This document shows positions 17,141 through 25,691 of a stretch of DNA of 64,000 nt, piece by piece. The stretch covers positions 93,793 to 157,792 of the forward strand of contig NZ_JAQBOF010000036.1 of NCBI RefSeq assembly GCF_028288185.1. The letters are read 5' to 3'. The position numbers and the translations under genes were made by a program. The notes below the pieces were generated by a model. That model ran no database searches and was not told the DNA's origin. It saw only the letters and a list, made by a program, of their open reading frames with translations. How positions within the stretch are numbered: the stretch's first letter is position 1; every line of letters starts with the position of its first letter. Origin of the DNA: Mucilaginibacter sp. Its GTDB lineage: Bacteria > Bacteroidota > Bacteroidia > Sphingobacteriales > Sphingobacteriaceae.

Positions 17141-17563
17141 ATGGATAGGAAAGGATTTTTAGCAGCAATAGGGATGAGCGCAGCAACATTAACAGTGATT
17201 AGTTGTGCAGGGTGCGCAAAGAGTTCATCATCAGGTGGAGCAACAACTGGCCCAACCGGGGTCGACTTCACGTTAGATCTTTCATTAGCAGGCAATGCAA
17301 CATTGTTAAATAATGGCGGTTATCTTGCATCAAATAATGTTTTGGTTGCCCGCACAACTGCAGGTACATATATAGCCGTTCAACAATCATGTACGCATGA
17401 AAATTATCCTTTGGTTTACCAGGGAAATTCTCGACATTTTTATTGTAATAATCATGGATCGGCATTTACTGAAGCAGGGGCAGTTATAAACTCGCCGGCT
17501 AACCGAAACCTTACTGTTTACAATACCTCAATAAGTGGTTCTGCTTTAAGAATTTACTCATAA
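17141..17563 (+). CDS. Rieske [2Fe-2S] lipoprotein
   Basis: A 140-residue exported protein. The N-terminus MDRKGFLAAIG leads into a hydrophobic segment and Cys 22/25 in VISCAGC, a probable lipobox. The Rieske cluster motifs are C84-T-H86 and C102-N-N-H105, each in a conserved loop (QQSCTHENYP, FYCNNHGSAF). It lacks the disulfide-forming cysteines of bc1-type Rieske proteins, as in Rieske ferredoxin-like forms. An in-frame ATG at 17060 is less likely because it would bury the signal peptide. It is the first gene of the redox locus that runs to 20656, 10 bp before the thioredoxin gene, and probably carries electrons at the periplasmic membrane surface. Confidence 0.9.
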   Translation: MDRKGFLAAIGMSAATLTVISCAGCAKSSSSGGATTGPTGVDFTLDLSLAGNATLLNNGGYLASNNVLVARTTAGTYIAVQQSCTHENYPLVYQGNSRHFYCNNHGSAFTEAGAVINSPANRNLTVYNTSISGSALRIYS

Positions 17564-17573
17564 AATTATTATC

Positions 17574-18011
17574 ATGAAAATATTATTTGTTTCTTTTATT
17601 ATAAGCCTTATGTTAAATGTTACCTGGTTGGGTGACTTTAGCCAGGCCATCCGCGAAGCACAAAAATCACATAAACTTATTTTAATAAATTTTTCAGGTT
17701 CTGATTGGTGCGGGCCATGCATACGGGAGCGTAAAGAAATTTTAGAAAAGGATGCATTTGAGAACTATGCTTCAGATCATTTGATATTGGTGCGTGCTGA
17801 TTTTCCAAGACAGAAAAAGAATCAATTGTCTAAAGAGCAAACCCAATTAAATGAATTGTTAGCTGATAAGTATAATCCCGATGGGAAATTCCCTTACACT
17901 ATTTTAGTGGATGAGCATGGTAAAGTATTAAAAGACTGGGACGGTTTTCCTAATGAGTCTCCTGAAAAATTCATTGAACAAATAAGGGGATTTGTCGGTT
18001 CTTCTAAATAA
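17574..18011 (+). CDS. Exported thioredoxin-family protein
   Basis: A 145-residue protein with a short hydrophobic N-terminus (about 1-18) acting as a signal peptide or anchor. The active site SDWCGPCIRERKEI has CGPC at 46-49. The cis-proline region is in GKFPYTILVDEHGKVL. The domain is of the thioredoxin_7 type. It lies 6 bp before the DUF4266 gene, whose product ends in a Cys-Gly-Cys tail, a possible redox substrate. Confidence 0.9.
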   Translation: MKILFVSFIISLMLNVTWLGDFSQAIREAQKSHKLILINFSGSDWCGPCIRERKEILEKDAFENYASDHLILVRADFPRQKKNQLSKEQTQLNELLADKYNPDGKFPYTILVDEHGKVLKDWDGFPNESPEKFIEQIRGFVGSSK

Positions 18012-18017
18012 AACGAT

Positions 18018-18245
18018 ATGAAAAAGATACCTCGAATAAAATTATTAGCGTTAAGTATATGCGCTGCATGTGGCTTGGCATCGTGCTCAAGTGTTAAAGC
18101 CTATCAAAAAAATCGTTTAAATGATTCGGAGATGGATTTAACGGCGCGCAAATCACAAAAGTTCGAACAAAGTTTCCAATTATATCGTGAAGGCGGTTCT
18201 GGTGCAAATGGTGGAAAAAGCGGCGGTGGCTGCGGATGTAACTAG
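18018..18245 (+). CDS. DUF4266 lipoprotein with CGCN tail
   Basis: A 75-residue lipoprotein with lipobox LASC (Cys 23). The segment SSVKAYQKNRLNDSEMDLTARK is typical of DUF4266. The C-terminal 18 residues are Gly/Ser-rich and end GGGCGCN, with Cys 72 and Cys 74. After lipid attachment only about 52 residues remain, so it may be a small structural or metal- or disulfide-carrying subunit. It lies between the thioredoxin gene and the DUF3570 gene, 11 bp before the latter. Confidence 0.87.
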   Translation: MKKIPRIKLLALSICAACGLASCSSVKAYQKNRLNDSEMDLTARKSQKFEQSFQLYREGGSGANGGKSGGGCGCN

Positions 18246-18256
18246 AAACGTATAAC

Positions 18257-19519
18257 ATGAGGAAGATATATTTATGTGTTGCCGCTTTATATTTAGGGAT
18301 AGTTGCTTCGCATGCGCAAACCAAACAGCAAACCGTAAAAGACAGCGCCTACCAAGCCCGCAAACTTAAGATTGATGAAATTAATCTAGTTTCTGCCTAC
18401 TATCATCAGGATGGCAATAACTCGGCAGTTACCGGTGGTATCGGCACAGAAAACTTAACTGATTTTGCCAATACACTTGATCTACAGCTTTCAAAATATG
18501 GCATCAATGGCTATAAGCATACTTTTTCGTTTGAATTAGGCATTGATCATTATAGCTCAGCATCATCTGATAAAATTGACCCGTTTAGCGTTTCATCAGC
18601 GTCAAGACAGGATACCCGTGTTTACCCTTCTTTAAACTGGACAGTATCAAACGATAAAACCAGTAACGCATTCGGTATAACAGGTTCTTATTCTCATGAG
18701 TTCGATTATCAGTCGTTTGGTGGCGGTATTAATTTAACCCGCCTTTCCAAAAATAAAAATACCCAGTTTGATTTTAAGGCTTCTGCTTTTTTAGATACCT
18801 GGAAAGTGATCCTTCCGGTCGAATTACGACCGGCGGGCTATGGGTCCGGATCTAATAAGGATGGCAGAGGCGGCGGATCGGTGGATAATAAACCACGAAA
18901 TTCCTTTAGTACATCATTTTCACTATCGCAGGTAATTACTCAACGTCTGCAAATGGCTTTGATTGTTGAACCATCCTACCAAAAAGGCTTGTTGGCTACC
19001 GAATATCAACGAGTTTATTTCAATAGTAATTTTGCCACAGGCGTAGGGCCAACCAATAGTGTTTTTAATGAGCGGATAGAAAGTTTACCAGGCAGTCGAT
19101 ACAAATTACCCATAGCAGTTAGATTGAATTATTTTCTTGACGATCATTTTATTATCCGGGCCTTTTATCGTTATTATACCGATAACTGGGGCATCAGGGC
19201 TAATACAGCCGAGTTAGAAATACCGGTAAAACTGACCTCGTTTGTATCGATAAGCCCTTATTACCGTTACAACAATCAACAAGGCACACGGTACTTTGCG
19301 CCGTATGGCCAGCATAGCCCAACCGAAACTTATTACACCAGCGATTACGATCTATCTACATTAACCAGCAATTTTGTTGGCGCTAACATAAGGCTTTCTC
19401 CTCCTAACGGAGTATTAGGCTGGCAGCACTTTAATTCGTTAGAGATAAGAGCCGGGCATTATATGCGGTCAACGGGTTTAAACTCAAATATTTTAACATT
19501 GGCCATGAAGTTTAAATAA
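18257..19519 (+). CDS. DUF3570 putative outer-membrane barrel
   Basis: A 420-residue exported protein with signal peptide MRKIYLCVAALYLGIVASHAQ. The remainder has repeated amphipathic strands, many Tyr and Asn turns and a final LTLAMKFK strand, consistent with an outer-membrane barrel of DUF3570. A Gly-rich loop (SNKDGRGGGSVDNKPRN) lies near 197-213. It is co-transcribed with the DUF4266 gene and is likely its outer-membrane partner. The function of the family is not established. Confidence 0.87.
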   Translation: MRKIYLCVAALYLGIVASHAQTKQQTVKDSAYQARKLKIDEINLVSAYYHQDGNNSAVTGGIGTENLTDFANTLDLQLSKYGINGYKHTFSFELGIDHYSSASSDKIDPFSVSSASRQDTRVYPSLNWTVSNDKTSNAFGITGSYSHEFDYQSFGGGINLTRLSKNKNTQFDFKASAFLDTWKVILPVELRPAGYGSGSNKDGRGGGSVDNKPRNSFSTSFSLSQVITQRLQMALIVEPSYQKGLLATEYQRVYFNSNFATGVGPTNSVFNERIESLPGSRYKLPIAVRLNYFLDDHFIIRAFYRYYTDNWGIRANTAELEIPVKLTSFVSISPYYRYNNQQGTRYFAPYGQHSPTETYYTSDYDLSTLTSNFVGANIRLSPPNGVLGWQHFNSLEIRAGHYMRSTGLNSNILTLAMKFK

Positions 19520-19614
19520 GCTTTATAATAGCCACAATTGAATTTGCTAAAGTGATTGCAGGGCTTTTCCCTCAAAGCGATGCAATAACTGCTTAATAGT
19601 CTGTTAATTACAAT

Positions 19615-19622
19615 TACTTTTG
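19615..19622 (+). promoter_or_regulatory. -7-like box upstream of apbE
   Basis: TACTTTTG matches TAnnTTTG, about 100 bp upstream of the ApbE gene. It suggests ApbE can be transcribed apart from the four genes before it. Confidence 0.4.
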
Positions 19623-19720
19623 CATGTTAGTTAAAAAAAAGGGTAAGGAGCCGGCTATTAAGTATTGTCTGATCTGTAAGTATTAGATAACAGTAGTACA
19701 AGTATATTTTTTAATAGACA

Positions 19721-20656
19721 ATGAAAGAGCCCCAAATTTTTAAAAGAAGCACCAAGCTAATGGGCAACCGTTTTGAACTTAGCGTAGTTGCCGGGGATGA
19801 AAAATGGGCAAATGAAAAAATTGACGCCGGTATTGATGAGATAAAGCGCATTGAGAAATTACTTACCACTTTTAGCGATGATAGCGAAACCAACCAAATA
19901 AACCATAATGCGGGTATTGCACCGGTTGTGGTAAGCAGGGAAACCTTTGATCTGATAAAACGCTCCATCCGGATATCTGAAGTAACCCAGGGTGCATTTG
20001 ATATTACTTACGGGTCTGTTGATAAAAAACTGTGGAACTTTGATCAGAACATGACCTCGCTGCCTGATAAAGATACCGCCAAGCAAATGGTTAGGCTTAT
20101 CAACTTTAAAAATATTGTACTTGATGACAAAAAATGCACCGTTTTTTTACGTGAAACAGGGATGCGCATAGGGTTTGGTGGGATAGGTAAAGGTTATGCC
20201 GCCGAGCGCGCAAAACAAATTATGAAACAAGAGGGTGTAACCAGTGGGGTGGTCAATGCATCAGGCGATTTAAATGCCTGGGGCTTGCAACCCAACGGCA
20301 AAAAATGGACCATAGGTATTGCGAACCCTGATTCTACCCATGAAATTTTTTCGTACATGGACATTACAGACCTGGCTGTAGCCACATCCGGTAATTATGA
20401 AAAATTTATTATGGTTGATGGCAAGAAATATTCGCATACCATTAACCCGCTAACCGGCTTACCGGTTATAGGTATTAAAAGTGTAACCATCATAACAACC
20501 AATGCCGAGATTGCTGATGCAATGGCAACACCGGTAATGATCATGGGTATTAAAACAGGGCTGCACATGATTAATCAAATGAAACATATTGAGGCTATAA
20601 TTATTGACGACAATAACCGCTTATATACTTCAAAAAACATAAATATTAAACAATAA
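19721..20656 (+). CDS. apbE: FAD:protein FMN transferase
   Basis: Transfers FMN from FAD to a Ser or Thr of a target protein. The 311 residues contain GFGGIGKGYAAERAKQIM near 147, VNASGDLNAWG near 180, ATSGNYEKF near 217 and HTINPLTGLP near 235, the usual ApbE active-site and Mg-binding segments. There is no signal peptide or lipobox, which is unusual because most ApbE proteins act outside the inner membrane. I found no clear target motif of the form D-x3-S/T-G-A-T in the four upstream proteins. It lies about 200 bp after the DUF3570 gene. Confidence 0.93.
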   Translation: MKEPQIFKRSTKLMGNRFELSVVAGDEKWANEKIDAGIDEIKRIEKLLTTFSDDSETNQINHNAGIAPVVVSRETFDLIKRSIRISEVTQGAFDITYGSVDKKLWNFDQNMTSLPDKDTAKQMVRLINFKNIVLDDKKCTVFLRETGMRIGFGGIGKGYAAERAKQIMKQEGVTSGVVNASGDLNAWGLQPNGKKWTIGIANPDSTHEIFSYMDITDLAVATSGNYEKFIMVDGKKYSHTINPLTGLPVIGIKSVTIITTNAEIADAMATPVMIMGIKTGLHMINQMKHIEAIIIDDNNRLYTSKNINIKQ

Positions 20657-20925
20657 TCCCCCTAATTTAAATAATCAATCAAATTGTAAAACTCTCTGTA
20701 TGCCTTATGGTAATGATGAGTTTTTGATGTAACTTTCCTTTACCTGCTAGTGCTGCGGCTTTCAGTCATAATAGTTATTTAACGGGATAATTGTTTATTT
20801 ACGTGTAAAATGAGGGCCATGTACCGAATGTATCTGATAAGTTATATTCAACAGACTAAGAATCGTTTAATGTAGCTAAATTAGTCATTCCGAATTCCTG
20901 TTTAAACACCTTATAAATAGTATAT

Positions 20926-21762
20926 ATGAGAAGAAAACTGATCTTAATTTGTATAATAGCATTGCTGCTTTCATCATTTAAAACGCAACCACAAATTACC
21001 TGGGTTGCGCTAGGCGACTCTATTACTTATTTAAATGACCACCTGGCCGAAACCGGCAACCGTGATACCAAAGGTTACATGACCCGCGTTACAGAAAAAT
21101 TACCGAACATCACCTACGTTAACCAGGGCCATAACGGGTGGACCGCCGTAGGCATTGCTAAAAGCATCGAAAAACTGGGCCTCACCAAAGCCGATGTTTA
21201 TACCGTTTTTCTAGGTACCAATGATTGGTGGGGAGGCGTGCATTTGGGTACGCTTAAAGACTATACCGATAATACCGGCACCGGTACTACCAATGGCGCT
21301 TTCCGGATTATAGTTGATAAGCTACGCAGTTTAAACAGCAATGCTAAGATCATACTTATAGCCCCTATGCAACGCAGTGATTTTGTGTACATAGCCGATA
21401 AAAAAAATAATGCTTACGGATCATACAAAGACAAGAACGGACAATCGCTGGCGCAATTTGTTGACGCGGTTAATGCCATTGGCAAGCTGGAACATTTTGA
21501 GGTGGTTGACCTGTACAACAAAAGAGGAATGACAGTTAAAAAACTGGTAAAGTTTAAACGTCTGAAAGACCCGACAACTGGCGATTATAAAGATTACAAG
21601 TATCCCGATTATACAGCCATCCCGTTTAACCCGGCTACGGACGAATATCCTTATCCGCCCGAAGCTGTTAATTTAACTTATGATGGCCTGCACCCGTCTG
21701 ACAAAGGTTACCAGGTTATTGCTGATATGCTGGTAAAGGTGTTTAAAAAGACCGTTGAGTAA
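20926..21762 (+). CDS. Secreted SGNH/GDSL hydrolase
   Basis: A 278-residue exported esterase or acetylhydrolase of the SGNH fold, with an N-terminal signal segment (about 4-17). The blocks are ALGDSITYL with the nucleophile Ser at 32, NQGHNGWT near 66, FLGTNDWWGG near 96, and the C-terminal DGLHPSDKGY with the Asp-His pair. The substrate is unknown; carbohydrate esters are common for such proteins in Bacteroidota. The 270-bp gap upstream shows no gene or clear structure. Confidence 0.9.
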   Translation: MRRKLILICIIALLLSSFKTQPQITWVALGDSITYLNDHLAETGNRDTKGYMTRVTEKLPNITYVNQGHNGWTAVGIAKSIEKLGLTKADVYTVFLGTNDWWGGVHLGTLKDYTDNTGTGTTNGAFRIIVDKLRSLNSNAKIILIAPMQRSDFVYIADKKNNAYGSYKDKNGQSLAQFVDAVNAIGKLEHFEVVDLYNKRGMTVKKLVKFKRLKDPTTGDYKDYKYPDYTAIPFNPATDEYPYPPEAVNLTYDGLHPSDKGYQVIADMLVKVFKKTVE

Positions 21763-21774
21763 AACCCTACGGGA

Positions 21775-22125
21775 ATGAATACCACGCTCGAATCCTACTA
21801 CTTATCCAAGCCCGAGCCTTACCAAAGCTGCCTGCTGGCTTTAAAGGACTTTATTTTGCAGGCTAACCCCGGTATTTGCCATGAGCGTAAGTTCCAGATA
21901 CCTTTTTTTACGTATAAAGGGAAAAAGCTGGGCTATTTATGGCTCGACAAAAAGAAACTTAAACTGGGTTTTTGCTGGGATAAAAGTTTACAGGAGCCGA
22001 CCAACGGTGCAAAGCCAAAAGACCAATACGAATCTATGCTGATAGACCCCAATGCCGACCTGCCGGTTGATATCATCCTGGAGAAGTTGAATTACTATGT
22101 TGATTTAATTGATGATGCAACTTGA
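21775..22125 (+). CDS. DUF1801 family protein
   Basis: A 116-residue soluble protein. The segments LKDFILQANPGICHERKFQIPFFTYKGKKLGYLWLDKKKLKLGF are typical of DUF1801 (YdhG-like), small proteins of unknown biochemical role. It starts 12 bp after the SGNH gene and is probably in the same transcript. It is convergent with the metallophosphatase gene. Confidence 0.85.
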   Translation: MNTTLESYYLSKPEPYQSCLLALKDFILQANPGICHERKFQIPFFTYKGKKLGYLWLDKKKLKLGFCWDKSLQEPTNGAKPKDQYESMLIDPNADLPVDIILEKLNYYVDLIDDAT

Positions 22126-22136
22126 TCTTGTACTTA

Positions 22137-22979
22137 CTACCCCCCTAACTGGTTTTTATTGATCAATGGACTTTGACTGGCGTTTACCTGGTAGGTGGTT
22201 ATTTTATTGGCCGTGTCAACTTCTACAATGCGGTAGCCTTTATACTCGGTGCCCCAGCTGCCGCCGAAGTGCGAGTCGAACAGGTGTGGTAGTTTGCCGG
22301 TATAGCGTATGCCATCTAAATTATGGTCATGTCCGTGGAAAGCCGCTTTAACATTAGGGTAGCTATGCAGCATGTCGATGATCTCGGGGCAATTGGTAAA
22401 CGTTCCTTTTTCTTCGGGGAACCATTGGTAGGGTGCTATATGCAGAATAACGAAAACTATCTTTTTGTCTTTGCACTGCTCCAGCGCTTTTTTCATGAAA
22501 GCGGGGTTGGGGCAGGTATAGCCGCCTTTGGTATCGGCGGTATTGGCAAATACAAAGGCTATGTCGCCTTTATCGACCACGTAATTATCCTCATAGCCGA
22601 ATACGTTTTTCCATACAGCGGCATCTGCAAAATCATGGTTACCGGGGATGGTGTAATAAGGCACGGGCAGTTTATCCAGATAGGTTTCTTTTACTTTAGG
22701 CAGCAGGTCGGGGCGGTTATGTACCAGGTCGCCGTTGATGATAATCATATCTAGGTGGTTATCCTGGTGGTCCTTATTAAGCCATTTGATCAGGTCGCCA
22801 TAAAATTTATCGCCATCAGTACCCGGCTGCGCGTAATGCCCGTCAGACGCAATGGCAAACCTAAACTTAGATTTAGCCGGCGCGTAATGCTCGCCCGCGA
22901 ATACGTTAATAGCCGGCAACAGGCTTATGCCCGCCGCGCCAATTATGCCCGATGTAATGAAATTCCGCCTGCTGCTCAT
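22137..22979 (-). CDS. Tat-exported calcineurin-like metallophosphatase
   Basis: A 280-residue protein with a twin-arginine signal (SSRRNFITSGIIGAAG). The dinuclear metallophosphatase motifs are ASDGHY near 45, INGDLVHN near 80, PGNHDF near 116, a VILHIAPYQ histidine near 178 and HGHDHN near 215. It hydrolyses phosphoesters in the periplasm; the substrate is unknown. It is transcribed toward the DUF1801 gene. Upstream lies a 650-bp region without genes. Confidence 0.92.
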   Translation of the reverse strand: MSSRRNFITSGIIGAAGISLLPAINVFAGEHYAPAKSKFRFAIASDGHYAQPGTDGDKFYGDLIKWLNKDHQDNHLDMIIINGDLVHNRPDLLPKVKETYLDKLPVPYYTIPGNHDFADAAVWKNVFGYEDNYVVDKGDIAFVFANTADTKGGYTCPNPAFMKKALEQCKDKKIVFVILHIAPYQWFPEEKGTFTNCPEIIDMLHSYPNVKAAFHGHDHNLDGIRYTGKLPHLFDSHFGGSWGTEYKGYRIVEVDTANKITTYQVNASQSPLINKNQLGG

Positions 22980-23241
22980 ATTGCTTTAAAGGTTATTGAT
23001 ATGGATGTAGTAAAGCTACAAAAATGTTTGTTTGGTTTTAAGTTGATGTTAACAGCTTGTTATGATATTGATTGCGGCAGCAAGCTTGTTTCATAAAAGT
23101 GAAACAAACTGAAACAACGAGGTAAACCTAATTAGGTACAAGTAGCTTTTTATTCGCTTGCTCTCCCGATATATTTGCGCCAGCTTGAGGGCTATTTCCG
23201 GTTAGACAAACTTTAAATTAAGACCGGTGTACCGGCTTTAG

Positions 23242-23384
23242 CCGGTAGTAAAAATTACTGTTTTCCGGGCATTATACATTTTGCCGGTAGTAATTTGGGG
23301 TGTTTTTCGGGCATTGCCGGTAATACCGGTAGTAAAAATCACTGTTTTTCGAGTATTAGGGGTTATGCCGGTAGTGATTTTTTT
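23242..23384 (+). repeat. Tandem 42-bp repeat array, locus 2
   Basis: Units at 23242-23283, 23284-23325 and 23326-23367, then a partial unit to 23384. Each starts CCGGTAGTAA with TTTTCGGGCATT or TTTTCGAGTATT inside. They are the same family as 8854-8989. The 650-bp gap 22980-23635 otherwise holds AT-rich sequence and no gene I can support. Confidence 0.87.
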
Positions 23385-23635
23385 AACTAATGTACTGAAT
23401 TGCAGTTGATTGTAAAAAATAGCTATTTAAAAAGTATATAAATCGACATTGACAATTTTGTTCTTTACGACTTTTTGAAGATGCCTTACTATCTTAACAA
23501 AGATACGAAAAATCGGCCGTGTTTTTCATCGATTCTGCGCCTGGTTGGTGTTATTACGATGGGCTATAAAGTACACAGCCGGCAAGTGTATTATCACTAC
23601 CGGCTGTGTGCTTGTGTTACACGCTATTAGCCATT

Positions 23636-24348
23636 TTAAAGTTCAGTATAAACGTAAGTGAATTTAAGGTTTCCGTCCCCAGTCCCCCCGGTAGGGTAGC
23701 CGTCGCTATCATAACTATAGGTAGTGTTAGTGATGCCGTTTACTCCCCGATCTGTGCTGATAAGATTGTTTTGTGAAAAATATTCAGGCTGGTGTATTTG
23801 AAAAGCGATGCTTTTTAAAGCCGGCGGCAGGTTGGCAAATTTACTTTTTTTATTATCATAACTGTAGGTTATAGCATATCCTTCACCTTGTTGTTTGACA
23901 ACGTTATTATCATAATAAAAATAGGTAACATGGATATCCTGATGTATTTCTGTCAGTTTATCACCATTGTTAACAAAACCGTATGCAGTTCCATTAACAA
24001 AGCTGTTATTTTTATAATCTTTATATGACATTGTTTGTAATTTCCCGTCTGCATAAGCCAACTTATAAACATTCCTCACTCCATTCGGATATGATTCTTC
24101 AATAGAAAAACGTTATCGCCGTTATAGGTATAAGTAATTGTTGTACCCCCCCCCGTTTTTATCGTCGTCAGTCTTTTCTGGTCATCGTAAGTATAATCTG
24201 TAAAAGTAGTAGTGGTACCATTTGTAGCGATTACCTGGGTTAAATACTTTAATTTTTTAGCCGGTGCTTCAACGGTGCCGTTTTTTTTGCAGGCATTTAA
24301 TAGTACTACAAGTACTATTAATAGTGCTAAATGGAGTTTTGTTTTCAT
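23636..24348 (-). pseudogene. Frameshifted lipoprotein with DUF4595-like YTYD repeats
   Basis: Two abutting minus-strand frames appear to be one gene. The first part starts at ATG 24348 (MKTKLHLALLIVLVVLLNAC, lipobox LLNAC) and carries YTYDDQKRLTTI and ITYTYNGDNVF. The second continues SIEESYPNGVRNVYKLAYADGKLQTM in another frame to the stop at 23636, with further YSYDNKK and YSYDSDGY units. The break falls in a run of five A (24106-24110, plus strand); one extra base would restore a protein of about 235 residues. Such YD-repeat lipoproteins are common in Bacteroidota. A C9 run at 24146-24154 lies in frame. Confidence 0.75.
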
Positions 24349-24450
24349 AACGAAATGGGTTATAATGGTGTTACAAGTTAGGTTTTTTTGAAAACGTAAA
24401 TTTTGATAATTAACCGCTTGTTTGTTAAGCAAATAAATGTTGCTTTGTTG

Positions 24451-25602
24451 TTAAATATTTTTCAGCTTAAAAAACAATAATTTGTAATTGCCAACGGGGA
24501 GTACTTTAGGATCTTTCGATTTTTTTACCGGTGCATCATTAAGCATTACAAAGTAATCTTTATATTTCCCTATTACGTAGGCCTGCGGAAATGGTGTCTT
24601 TCTGGTTTTAGACAACAGCTCTGAAAACTGCAGTACCTTTTTGCTTTCCTTATTATAAAATACATTGCGGGGGCTTGTTTTGGTTTGAAAATTAAACCTG
24701 AAGGAAACCCATTGGTCATTTATAAACAAAGAATTATTGCTGTATATAACGTTGGCATTTGCCAGTTTTCTGAAAAAATTATAGGGATCTTTCGTAGGTT
24801 CTGCATTTTTTATATCCGAATCCAACCGGTATTGGGCAGGATAATCAAGTAAATAGGCCGGTTTTGCGCCGCTGCCTGTTATGTGGTAAATTTTATCGGC
24901 CAGCATCGGGAAGAAAAACACGGAGTCTTTATAAACGTCTAACTGGTGGAGCTGAACAAAGTTGAGTTTTTGGGTGGATGGAATCACAGACAGCGCTTCC
25001 GCATTATACCTTAAAACATTTTCATCTTTTTTATATATGCCAACTCCTTTTTTATCTTGATTACTGTTTAGCAATTTAGTTACATAAATATCCTTTGCTT
25101 TCACAAAATCATATCCCCAGGCCCTGGCGTCTGCCAGTTTCAAGGTGTCTTTTATGGCTCCATCAGGCGTAAATCTAAAAACACGGTCGGCAGTTCTGTC
25201 TAATATTTCAATTAATTTCTCGTCCTCATCATAAAACGCGTCACTGATATAGGTAAATCTGCCGTCACTCATCTTTTTTTTATCGACAGACGAATTGATG
25301 GTATTGATTAGTTGTCCTTTTTTGTTAAAGATAAAAACAATACCCTGCATGCGGTCGGCAAGTATTATAGCATTGTCCAGGAAAAAGAAATTTGTTGCCC
25401 CGCTAAAATTAAAGTAATGCGAGGCAGATAAAGTTACGACACTCATGGTGTCGGCAATATCCTCGATATATTTTTTGGACGTATCAAATAAATTTATTTT
25501 TATTTTTTGCGCATAAGGGTTATCCTGGTCGGTTTGGTTGGTTTTTGCCGGGCGGCTGCAGGCAGTAAAAAACAATGCTATTACAATTATGGCGTATTTC
25601 AT
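24451..25602 (-). CDS. Six-bladed beta-propeller lipoprotein
   Basis: A 383-residue lipoprotein with lipobox FTAC (Cys 15). It has repeated strand patterns (FIFNKKGQLINTI, RVFRFTPDGAIKDTL, GIYKKDENVLRYN) typical of the BF2992-like 6-bladed propeller family. Members of this family often lie beside genes for short exported peptides, which is also the case here with the gene at 25692-26084. Ligand and role are unknown. It is on the same strand as the small protein and the GT-C-like gene, about 90 bp after the former. Confidence 0.72.
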   Translation of the reverse strand: MKYAIIVIALFFTACSRPAKTNQTDQDNPYAQKIKINLFDTSKKYIEDIADTMSVVTLSASHYFNFSGATNFFFLDNAIILADRMQGIVFIFNKKGQLINTINSSVDKKKMSDGRFTYISDAFYDEDEKLIEILDRTADRVFRFTPDGAIKDTLKLADARAWGYDFVKAKDIYVTKLLNSNQDKKGVGIYKKDENVLRYNAEALSVIPSTQKLNFVQLHQLDVYKDSVFFFPMLADKIYHITGSGAKPAYLLDYPAQYRLDSDIKNAEPTKDPYNFFRKLANANVIYSNNSLFINDQWVSFRFNFQTKTSPRNVFYNKESKKVLQFSELLSKTRKTPFPQAYVIGKYKDYFVMLNDAPVKKSKDPKVLPVGNYKLLFFKLKNI

Positions 25603-25691
25603 ACAGATATAGGTTATTATATTTAAGACAAAAAGGTTAAAAAAGTTAATTCGCCATCAAACCTGATGGCGAATTACATTGGCCACTAATT

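Noticed and set aside
24146..24154. C9 run as the direct cause of the frameshift
   Set aside because: Adding one base there leads to a stop a few codons later; the frames can only be joined at the A5 run 24106-24110.
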